Positions 1 through 6,702 of a stretch of 64,000 nt of DNA are shown here, one piece after another. The notes beneath the pieces are model-generated. The model had not been told where the DNA came from. It saw only the letters and a list, made by a program, of their open reading frames with translations, and ran no database searches. Position numbers and translations under genes: made by a program. How positions within the stretch are numbered: position 1 is the first letter of the stretch; each line of letters starts with the position of its first letter. Source of the DNA: Gulosibacter molinativorax (GTDB lineage Bacteria > Actinomycetota > Actinomycetes > Actinomycetales > Microbacteriaceae); the NCBI RefSeq assembly GCF_003010915.2, contig NZ_CP028426.1:62001-126000 (forward strand), written 5' to 3'.

Positions 1-1
1 G

Positions 2-772
2 AAATCCAAGCCGAACGGGCTGCTGGTGATTCCCGAGCAGGACACCGTCGCCTTCCTACACCAGCTCCCGGTCGGCGCCATGTGGGGCGTCGGCGACGCG
101 ACCGAGAAGCGCCTCGCGAGCCGGGGCATCCACACCGTGTTTGAGCTGGCGCACACGCCCGTGCCGGTGCTGGAGCGGATCGTGGGCAAGGCTGGCGCGG
201 GCCGGCTCTCGGAACTCGCGTGGGGTCGCGACTCGCGAGCGGTACAGACCGAGCGGGCCGAGAAATCGGTCTCTCACGAGCAGACGTTTTTCGACGAGGT
301 GACCTCGCACGCTGAACTCGAGCGGGAGGTGCGGGCCCAGGCGGATGCGGTGGGCACCCGGCTGCGCAAGGCCGGCTTGGTCGCGGGCACGATCGCTCTG
401 AAGTTGCGGTGGTCGAGCTTCGAGACGATCACTCGGCAGACCCGGCTTTCCCGGCCGACCGACACAGGGCTGACGATTTTCAAGGCGGCGAGTGGGCTGC
501 TCGACGAGGCGCACCGCGAGGGGCAGGCCGTGCGGTTGATCGGTGTGCGCGCCGACCAGCTTGCGGTGGGCGGCGAGGGGATGGCGCTCACGCTGTGGGA
601 CGAGGAACAGACCGACGAATGGGACACCGCCGAGCGCACCATCGACCAGGCGACGACCCGGTTCGGTCGGGATGCGCTGCGCCCCGCATCCCTGCTCGGC
701 CGCCGCGAACGTCGCGACCGCGGCACCGGCCTCAGTGAGCGCCCGAACCGCCCCTCCCAGGGGTTTGACTGA
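2..772 (+). CDS. dinB: DNA polymerase IV, C-terminal part (cut by window edge)
   Basis: Y-family translesion polymerase; the window begins inside the gene and shows about 256 C-terminal residues in the frame that opens at base 2. The first residues (KPNGLLVIP, then PVGAMWGVGDATEKRLASRG) match the end of the palm and the thumb helix-hairpin-helix of DinB. The little-finger domain follows (about residues 85-210, SVSHEQTFF onwards). The catalytic palm is upstream and not visible. A GTG at 26 is internal, not the start. The Arg-rich tail after residue 220 looks disordered, and the beta-clamp binding peptide common in DinB tails is not obvious. Family assignment is firm; whether the whole gene is intact cannot be judged. 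Confidence 0.9.
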   Translation, partial: KSKPNGLLVIPEQDTVAFLHQLPVGAMWGVGDATEKRLASRGIHTVFELAHTPVPVLERIVGKAGAGRLSELAWGRDSRAVQTERAEKSVSHEQTFFDEVTSHAELEREVRAQADAVGTRLRKAGLVAGTIALKLRWSSFETITRQTRLSRPTDTGLTIFKAASGLLDEAHREGQAVRLIGVRADQLAVGGEGMALTLWDEEQTDEWDTAERTIDQATTRFGRDALRPASLLGRRERRDRGTGLSERPNRPSQGFD

Positions 773-844
773 CTGTTGCTGTCGGCACGACCGTTCACCA
801 TCGGCGCTCGTCTGGAATGAATCTTCGCTTTCGTCCCGAAGCCT

Positions 845-1045
845 GGCTGGAATTTTCATGTCCGCCACGAAGCGTGGCTACGAGTTTTAAGCCACGCAAA
901 TGATGATTTGAAAAATCCCGCCGAATGGCTTTCACCGAGGCTATATACCTCCACACCAGCTATTTGGCGTTCATTTTCAGACGTGAAAAGTGCGGTCTGA
1001 AGATTTAAGCCCGCGTTTGCTTTTGCGTGAAATTTTAGGCCACCC
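845..1045. repeat. Left copy of ~200-nt degenerate repeat flanking erm
   Basis: The AT-rich gap between dinB and the erm leader (773-1140) contains no gene I can support. It holds an element with ordered landmarks: TTTTAAGCC at 885, TATATACC at 942, TATTTGGC at 961, TTTAAGCC at 1004 and TTTTAGGCC at 1033. The same landmarks recur in the same order and at almost the same spacing downstream of erm (2295, 2351, 2371, 2414, 2445). Copies of a GCNTGAAAATTTAAGCC-like word sit roughly 30 nt apart. Sequence identity is moderate, so this is an old or fast-diverging duplication. Origin unknown. Confidence 0.7.
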
Positions 1046-1128
1046 CTGATTGCGGTGTGAAGATGTTGACCGAATTTCTTGAGGTCACGAGCAGTCGGAA
1101 CGCGCCCGCTGTCAACTTTGTCGTTTGA

Positions 1129-1134
1129 TAGACT
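1129..1134 (+). promoter_or_regulatory. Candidate -10 box for the erm leader transcript
   Basis: TAGACT lies 6 nt before the leader ATG at 1141, the spacing expected for a leaderless actinobacterial mRNA. No good -35 at 16-18 bp is visible (TGTCAA at 1110 is too close), so an activator could be needed; WhiB7 controls many actinobacterial erm genes, but no WhiB7 site was verified here. Confidence 0.35.
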
Positions 1135-1140
1135 AATGGC

Positions 1141-1188
1141 ATGTGTTCTCGTGCATTGATCGCCTTCGTTCGGATTCGCCGCTCATAG
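1141..1188 (+). CDS. Erm leader peptide, 15 residues
   Basis: A short frame, ATG at 1141 to TAG at 1188, encodes MCSRALIAFVRIRRS. It lies 97 nt upstream of the methyltransferase start and overlaps the first strand of the attenuator hairpin. Known macrolide-stalled Erm leaders carry IFVI, IAVV or RLR-type stall words; this one has IAFV at residues 7-10 followed by the basic RIRR, so it resembles a mixture of classes. There is no Shine-Dalgarno sequence; the -10-like TAGACT suggests leaderless translation. Its role would be cis-acting: drug-dependent ribosome stalling that exposes the erm ribosome-binding site. Translation and stalling are inferred, not shown. Confidence 0.65.
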   Translation: MCSRALIAFVRIRRS

Positions 1189-1277
1189 CGGCGGGCTGAC
1201 TCCTCTCACTCCGCCGTTTCCGGTATCCAGCCGGGCGGCGATACATGCTGCCCGGAAGTTTGCAACTTCTGCGGAGT
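1177..1277 (+). promoter_or_regulatory. Four-segment translational attenuator of erm
   Basis: Segment 1 is CGCCGC (1177-1182, leader codons 13-14). Segment 2 is GCGGCG(G) (1188-1194). Segment 3 is ACTCCGC(CG) (1208-1216). Segment 4 is GCGGAGT (1271-1277), the ribosome-binding site of erm, 8 nt before its ATG. Segments 1:2 pair over 6 bp and 3:4 over 7 bp, hiding the site. Segments 2:3 can instead pair over 6 bp (CGGCGG/CCGCCG), freeing it. A ribosome stalled in the leader would cover segment 1 and trigger the switch. Accessory hairpins CCGGGC/GCCCGG and GAAGTT/AACTTC lie in between. Base pairing is seen; the regulation is inferred from ermC-type attenuators. Confidence 0.7.
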
Positions 1278-1285
1278 ATTTTCTA

Positions 1286-2059
1286 ATGTCTACATATCGT
1301 GGCGGTCGCCATGAACACGGTCAAAACTTTCTCACCGACCGAAAAACTATTGCCAAGCTAGTGCGCCTTGTGGCTGAAACTAAAGGACCAATCCTTGAGA
1401 TTGGCGCAGGGTCAGGCGCGATCACACTCGAACTGCAGGAATTGGGTAGGCCCATCACCGCGGTGGAAATTGACGGCACACTCGTCGACCGCTTAAAGCC
1501 ACGGGTCGACGATTCCGTGCTGGTCGTTCACGAAGATTTTCTCAATTGGCGGCTCCATCCATCCACGAGCGTCATTGTGGGAAACCTGCCGTTCCATCTC
1601 ACGACCGCGATGCTTCGACGCATCCTGCATAGCAATACGTGGACCGACGCCGTTTTGCTTGTGCAGTGGGAAGTGGCCAGGCGACGCGGAGGCGTCGGCG
1701 GCGCGACGATGATGACGGCGCAGTGGTGGCCGTGGATCGAGTTTTCTCTTGAAGGCCGAGTCCCGGCCGCGGCCTTCAAACCGCGGCCCAGCGTGGACGG
1801 CGGGTTGCTCAGGATGCGTCGACGACCGGAGCCTCTCGTGTCGCGAAAACAACGGAAAGCGTACAACCGGTTCGTTCACGCAGTGTTCACGGGTCGTGGG
1901 CGAGGACTGCATTCGATTCTGCAGCGCACAGTCGAGCCAAGCGCCCGAAATAATGTTCAGCGGGTCCTTGCCGAGGAACGGATTGTGTCTTCAATGCTTC
2001 CTAAAGATCTGAATGCTCAGCAATGGGTAACCTTGTTTGCGGCATCACGCACAAATTGA
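1286..2059 (+). CDS. erm: 23S rRNA (adenine-N6) dimethyltransferase, Erm(X)-like
   Basis: Predicted to methylate A2058 of 23S rRNA, giving resistance to macrolides, lincosamides and streptogramin B. The 257-residue protein starts MSTYRGGRHEHGQNFL, the N-terminal signature of actinobacterial Erm(X)-type enzymes. The SAM motif I is EIGAGSGAIT (about residues 38-47), motif IV is GNLPFHLTT (about 98-106), and the central segment LVQWEVARRRGGVGG is typical of Erm(X). KsgA is excluded by the overall pattern. The gene has lower GC than its neighbours and rarer codons (AAA, AAT), and is boxed by repeats, which suggests acquisition. Expression is probably induced through the upstream leader. Only Erm(X)-like can be claimed; a named class needs identity values. 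Confidence 0.92.
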   Translation: MSTYRGGRHEHGQNFLTDRKTIAKLVRLVAETKGPILEIGAGSGAITLELQELGRPITAVEIDGTLVDRLKPRVDDSVLVVHEDFLNWRLHPSTSVIVGNLPFHLTTAMLRRILHSNTWTDAVLLVQWEVARRRGGVGGATMMTAQWWPWIEFSLEGRVPAAAFKPRPSVDGGLLRMRRRPEPLVSRKQRKAYNRFVHAVFTGRGRGLHSILQRTVEPSARNNVQRVLAEERIVSSMLPKDLNAQQWVTLFAASRTN

Positions 2060-2254
2060 AGCTCGCCGTCGGACATGTGGTGTTGAAGGGATGTGAGCCC
2101 AGGTGAAATAAGGTGTCGCGAGTTTCGGCAGCATGGAATTGTATTCAGGAAAGTTTTTTTCGGTTTAATTCCTTCGGCCTTGACACTTTTCCCGCCAAAA
2201 ATTCGTAAGGCGTTAGCTTTCTGGTGTGAGGTTTCACCGTATTTCGCGAGTTAA
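2060..2254. other. AT-rich gap after erm, no gene seen
   Basis: This 195-bp stretch between the erm stop and the right-hand repeat array has no supportable frame. A T7 run (2154-2160) and a few weak inverted repeats could form a terminator for erm, but no clean stem precedes the T run. Confidence 0.4.
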
Positions 2255-2455
2255 GGCTTGAAAATTTAAGCACTGCGCGAGTTCTCGATTGAAATTTTAA
2301 GCCGCCAAACGGTGGCTTAAAAAGTTCTGCCAAATACCTGGCGCGGAGGGTATATCCCCTCGGCGGCACGTATTTGGCTTGATCTTTCACCGAAGAAAAT
2401 ACTGGCTTGAAAATTCAAGCCACCAATCTCGCCAGGCTTGAAAATTCAAGCCGCA
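2255..2455. repeat. Right copy of ~200-nt repeat; array of 18-nt palindromes
   Basis: Two exact copies of GGCTTGAAAATTCAAGCC (2404-2421 and 2435-2452) are perfect 8-bp palindromes around two central bases. Degenerate copies occur near 2255, 2287, 2312 and 2376, giving a pitch of about 25-32 nt. The landmarks TTTTAAGCC (2295), TATATCCC (2351), TATTTGGC (2371) and TTCAAGCC (2414) mirror the left copy at 845-1045. The array ends 11-14 nt short of the treZ stop, so read on the minus strand the last palindromes could also terminate the tre transcript, although no T tract follows. No cas gene or recombinase is near. Function unknown. Confidence 0.75.
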
Positions 2456-2465
2456 GAACCAAACC

Positions 2466-4274
2466 TCACTCGGGCGTCGGGCCGAAGACCGCGGCACTGT
2501 ACGGCGGCAGTGTCGCGCGCTCGCCGTCCACGCGCACGTCGTCACGAGTCGCGAACAGGATGCGCGGCAGCTCGCGGTATTCAGTCCAGTGCACGTCGAC
2601 GTCCAGCGCGACGTGCTGGGTCTCATCCGAGAAATTCAGTACGACTTCAAGGTCGCCGCGCCAGAAGGTGAACACACGCGATTCGACGTGGTACTCGGCT
2701 GTCACATCCCGCAGCCATGGGGAAGTGAGCTCAGGATGCGCCTTCCGCAGCGCGATCAGCCGCCGGTACACATCCAAAAGCGCCGCGCGCTCGGGCTTGT
2801 CGAGCTCCATCCACTCGAGCTTCGAGCGGCGGAAGGTCTCCGGATCCTGCGGATCGGGAATCTCGCTCTCGTCCCAGCCCATCCGCGAAAACTCCTGGAT
2901 GCGCCCCTGCGAGACCGACTTCGCGAGCTCGGCTTCGGGATGCGACGAGAAGAACTGGAACGGCGTCGTCGAACCCCACTCCTCGCCCATGAACAGCATC
3001 GGCGTGAACGGCGAACACATCAGCAGCGTGGCGCCGACCGCGAGCTGATCGGCCGAGAGCTTCTCCGACAGCCGGTCGCCGCGGGCGCGGTTGCCGATCT
3101 GGTCGTGGTTCTGGGTGGATGCGACCAGTCGCCACGCGTTGGTTCCGGGGGAGAGCGGACGGCCGTGGTGTCGGCGCCGGAACGTCGAGATTGCCCCGTC
3201 ATGGAAGAACCCGCGGGTGAGTACCTTCTTCAGCGCGCCCATCCCGTGGCCGCGGGTTTCGGCGAAGTCCTCGTAGTAGCCATCGTCCTCGCCTGTCAGC
3301 GTCACGTGGGCGGCGTGGTGAAAGTCATCGGACCACTGAGCAGTAATCGCGTAGCCGCCGGCCACTCGCGGCTGGATGATCCGGGGCGCGTTCATGTCGG
3401 ATTCCGCGATGAGCGTGAGCGGCCTCCCGACGTGGGCCGAGAACGCTTCCACCTCCATCGAGATTTCCTCGAGGATGTGCACCGCGCGAGTGTCGACGAG
3501 CGCATGCACCGCATCTAGCCGGAGCCCGTCGACATGGAAGTCCCGCACCCACATCAGCACGTTGTCGGTGATGTAGCGCCGCACCTGGTCAGAGTCGAAG
3601 CCGTCGAGATTGACCGCATCGCCCCACGCCGTCTGGTGCTGATTCGCGACATAGGGCCCGTACTTGCCGAGGTAGTTACCGGACGGACCGAGGTGGTTGT
3701 ACACCACATCCTGAATCACGCCGAGACCGCGCTGATGGCACGCATCCACGAAGCGCTGATACGCGAGCGGGCCGCCGTAGGGCTCGTGCACCGCGAACCA
3801 GTAAGCCCCGTCGTACCCCCAGCCGTAGTCTCCGTTGAAGGCATTGACCGGCATGGGTTCGACGAAGTCGACGCCGAGGTCAACGAGGTGATCGAGCCGC
3901 TCAATCGCCGAGTCGAGCGTGCCGTCGGGGGTAAACGTACCGATGTGCAGCTCGTAGATGACTCCACCGGCGAGCTGGCGACCACGCCACTCCGAGTCGC
4001 CCCAGTCGTACCAATTCGGGTCGAAGGTGCGCGAGAGCCCGTGCACGCCGCCGGGCTGGCGGCGCGATCGCGGGTCGGGGTATGGATGCGCGTCATCGTC
4101 AATCAGGTAGCCATAGTCGGACTCATGACCGGCACCCTCAGGGGGCAACTCCGGAAGTCCGACGGGACGCCACCACGACTCGTCGCTACGCACCATGTCG
4201 TAGATCTCGCCATCAACCTGGACGCGCAGCCGCTTGGCGAACGGTGCCCAGACATCGAAACGTGGATCGCGCAT
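2466..4274 (-). CDS. treZ: Malto-oligosyltrehalose trehalohydrolase
   Basis: Cytosolic GH13 enzyme that releases trehalose from the maltooligosyl-trehalose made by TreY. The 602-residue protein has the N-terminal beta-sandwich (residues 1-90, starting [15 protein letters not shown]) and a TIM barrel with [15 protein letters not shown] (TreZ type), the nucleophile region [10 protein letters not shown], the acid-base region LIAESDMN and the third acid in [11 protein letters not shown]. Length is normal. The ATG at 4274 follows a strong AAGGAGG box 9 nt away. It is the last gene of the tre operon, 89 nt after treY on the same strand. All three catalytic acids are in place, so the enzyme should be active. 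Confidence 0.95.
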   Translation of the reverse strand: MRDPRFDVWAPFAKRLRVQVDGEIYDMVRSDESWWRPVGLPELPPEGAGHESDYGYLIDDDAHPYPDPRSRRQPGGVHGLSRTFDPNWYDWGDSEWRGRQLAGGVIYELHIGTFTPDGTLDSAIERLDHLVDLGVDFVEPMPVNAFNGDYGWGYDGAYWFAVHEPYGGPLAYQRFVDACHQRGLGVIQDVVYNHLGPSGNYLGKYGPYVANQHQTAWGDAVNLDGFDSDQVRRYITDNVLMWVRDFHVDGLRLDAVHALVDTRAVHILEEISMEVEAFSAHVGRPLTLIAESDMNAPRIIQPRVAGGYAITAQWSDDFHHAAHVTLTGEDDGYYEDFAETRGHGMGALKKVLTRGFFHDGAISTFRRRHHGRPLSPGTNAWRLVASTQNHDQIGNRARGDRLSEKLSADQLAVGATLLMCSPFTPMLFMGEEWGSTTPFQFFSSHPEAELAKSVSQGRIQEFSRMGWDESEIPDPQDPETFRRSKLEWMELDKPERAALLDVYRRLIALRKAHPELTSPWLRDVTAEYHVESRVFTFWRGDLEVVLNFSDETQHVALDVDVHWTEYRELPRILFATRDDVRVDGERATLPPYSAAVFGPTPE

Positions 4275-4363
4275 GGCGATCAGCCTCCTTCACTAGCGGT
4301 CGAGCGCAGCGCTGGTCTTTCGGTACACTTCGCTACTCAAGATCCGTGACTCAAGAATCGGCA

Positions 4364-6685
4364 CTAACTTCGCAGGAGAATCGCGACGGGCAGTTCGCTC
4401 AGCAGGGCGCCGAGCGGAACCGACCCTGCGAACTGACGGCCCGAGAGCTGGTCCACCCAGGTGCCCTCAGGTATCGCCAGCTTCGTGTCGTGCCAGCCGC
4501 CGCCGGCTTCGAGACCGACGGGTCTGCGCATCCCGACAAAGGCCATGCCGCCGCGATTGAATGCGATCACGTGGTCGCGGCCCGCTCCCGTCGCGTACAG
4601 CGGTTCGTAGCGGTTCAGCCGCTCCGCGAAGTGCTTGCGAATCCGCAGCGCCGCGGTCGTCACCATCAACTTGGCCGCGCCCGACTCGTCGATCTCCGGG
4701 CGGGCGCCGCGGTTCACGGCGTCGAGCGCGGTCCGGCGCGAGTCCCAGCGCACGGCGCGACGGTTGTCGGGGTCGACGAGCGAGAAGTTCCACAGCTCGG
4801 AACCCTGATAGACATCCGGCACGCCCGGGGCGAGAAGCTGCATGGTCTTCAGCACGAGCGAATTCGTCCAGCCCGGGACGCGCACGAGGTCGAGGAAGTT
4901 GTTGATCAACGACCGCACCGCGGGGTGGTCGAAGGCTGTGTCGACCGCGGTGAGAAGCTCGGCCTCGTAGTCCTCGTCAACCTCGGTCCAGGTCGTGTGA
5001 TCGCCAGCCTCCCGCGCCGCCTTGAGCGCATATTCGTGCAGGCGTTCCCGACGCGCGGGCCACACACCGATCACGGCCTGCCACAGCAGATTCGCGAACG
5101 AGTGGTTGCGGATCGGCGCGATCTCCAGCAGCTGCTCAAGCAGGTCATGCCACTGCTCGGGCAACTCCGACAGCACGTCGATGCGGGCGCGCACATCCTC
5201 GCTGCGCTTCGTGTCGTGCGTCGACAGCGCGGTCTGCGCGGCGGGCCACCACTCGAGGCGGCGCTGCTGCAGCGCGTGGAACGTCCGAAGGTCGATCGAA
5301 AAGAGCGACGGGTCGCCGCCGACCTCGTTGAGCGAGGTGAGCCGCGAATACCGATAGAACGCGCGGTCCTCGACGCCCTTGGCCATAACCATGCCTGTGA
5401 CCTGTTGGAATCGCTTCGCGGCAGGATGCGTGGGGTCGGCCAGCAGCGCGTAGACCTGCTCGATCTGCGCCGCGAGGTCTTCGCGCCAGTCGGCGGCGTC
5501 GCGCGCAGCTCGGTCCAGCTGGTCGCGGCCCGTCGGGAGGTAGGTGCGATAGACGGCGAAGGATGCGGCGATCTCCGACAGCGCATCTTCGGCCCGGTCG
5601 ATCTGCACGCCGGAGCGCGCGATCTCCCGCGCGACCCAGCGGATCTCGGCCTGCAGCGGGCCGTCGGTCACGAAGCGCTTCATCTTGTGCACGAGCGTCG
5701 GCCAGTCATCGATGTCGGTGTGGGAGAGCGCCGAGGTCGATTCGTCGAGCACCTGCACCGCCGTCGCATCCACGATGACACGCTCGTATTCGCCGAGCGC
5801 GTCGTAGCCGGTCGTCCCATCGCAAGACCAGTCGGGCAGGTCCTCGCCGGGTTCGAGAATCTTCTCGACCGTGACGTAGATGCCATCGGTGCGATCGCGT
5901 AGCTTCGCGAGGTAGCCCTCCGGATCGCGCAGTCCATCTGGGTGATCGATCCGCAGGCCGTCGACGAGGCCGTCCCGCACCCACGACAGGATCTCGGCGT
6001 GCGCATCCTCCCAGACCTCGTCGTCCTCGACGCGAACACCCGCGAGGGTCGTAACGGTGAAGAAGCGGCGGTAGTTCAGTGCGAAATCGCCCTCGCGCCA
6101 GTGCGCGAGCTTGTAGTGTTGGCGCCGCAGCACCGTGCGCGGGTCGTCATCCTCGTTGTCGGCCGTGCCCGGCGCGAGCGGGTACTCGTGGTCGTAATAG
6201 CGGACGACGCCGGCCCCACGGTCGATCCACAGCCCACCGATCGGGTCGCCTGGGCTCGGCGGCATGTCGTCGTCGCCGATCACCGGGATGAGCACCCGGC
6301 CGCCACCGTGATCCCAATCGATGTCGAAGAATTTCGCGTACTTCGACTCCTGCCCGTGCTGCAGCACATCCCACCACCACGGGTTTTCGCGCGGTACCTC
6401 GATGCCGACGTGGTTCGGCACGATGTCGACGAGTACGCCCAGCCCCGCGTCGTGTGCCGCCTTCGAGAGGGCCTCGAGGCCGCGTCGCCCGCCGCGGGAT
6501 TCATCCACCCGAGTCGGGTCGACGACGTCGTAGCCGTGCGTCGAACCGGTCTTGGATTGCAGGATTGGGGACAAGTACACCCAGTCGACACCGAGCCCCG
6601 CGAGGTAGGGCATGATCTCGGCAGCGTCGTAGAGCGTGAACTCCGCGTTCAACTGCAACCGGTAGGTACTCGCTGGCGTGCGCAT
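4364..6685 (-). CDS. treY: Malto-oligosyltrehalose synthase
   Basis: GH13 transglycosylase that turns the reducing-end alpha-1,4 bond of maltodextrins into an alpha,alpha-1,1 bond, the first committed step of the TreYZ route. The 773-residue protein shows YLSPILQSKTGSTHGYDVVD near the N-terminus, VDIVPNHVG, the nucleophile region DGLRIDHPDGL, the acid-base in VTVEKILEPGE and STHDTKRSEDVR, all typical of TreY. The second ATG (6685) is preferred because AAGGAAG lies 7 nt before it; an ATG at 6691 abuts that box. The gene starts 17 nt after the treX stop and is surely co-transcribed with it. Large antisense frames here are codon shadows. Confidence 0.95.
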   Translation of the reverse strand: MRTPASTYRLQLNAEFTLYDAAEIMPYLAGLGVDWVYLSPILQSKTGSTHGYDVVDPTRVDESRGGRRGLEALSKAAHDAGLGVLVDIVPNHVGIEVPRENPWWWDVLQHGQESKYAKFFDIDWDHGGGRVLIPVIGDDDMPPSPGDPIGGLWIDRGAGVVRYYDHEYPLAPGTADNEDDDPRTVLRRQHYKLAHWREGDFALNYRRFFTVTTLAGVRVEDDEVWEDAHAEILSWVRDGLVDGLRIDHPDGLRDPEGYLAKLRDRTDGIYVTVEKILEPGEDLPDWSCDGTTGYDALGEYERVIVDATAVQVLDESTSALSHTDIDDWPTLVHKMKRFVTDGPLQAEIRWVAREIARSGVQIDRAEDALSEIAASFAVYRTYLPTGRDQLDRAARDAADWREDLAAQIEQVYALLADPTHPAAKRFQQVTGMVMAKGVEDRAFYRYSRLTSLNEVGGDPSLFSIDLRTFHALQQRRLEWWPAAQTALSTHDTKRSEDVRARIDVLSELPEQWHDLLEQLLEIAPIRNHSFANLLWQAVIGVWPARRERLHEYALKAAREAGDHTTWTEVDEDYEAELLTAVDTAFDHPAVRSLINNFLDLVRVPGWTNSLVLKTMQLLAPGVPDVYQGSELWNFSLVDPDNRRAVRWDSRRTALDAVNRGARPEIDESGAAKLMVTTAALRIRKHFAERLNRYEPLYATGAGRDHVIAFNRGGMAFVGMRRPVGLEAGGGWHDTKLAIPEGTWVDQLSGRQFAGSVPLGALLSELPVAILLRS

Positions 6686-6702
6686 TTGCATCTTCCTTCT
6701 GC

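Noticed and set aside
845..1045. Integron attC site
   Set aside because: No RYYYAAC/GTTRRRY core pairs at the required positions and no integron integrase.
2145..2390. 81-codon minus-strand frame inside the right repeat
   Set aside because: Its codons are those of the palindromic repeat array (GGLKF-like words), it has no ribosome-binding site and no homologous frame in the left copy.
2255..2455. CRISPR array
   Set aside because: Copies degrade quickly, spacers are only 7-14 nt, and no cas gene is near.
4082..5902. 606-codon plus-strand frame inside treY/treZ
   Set aside because: Arg/His/Ala-rich shadow without motif or ribosome-binding site.
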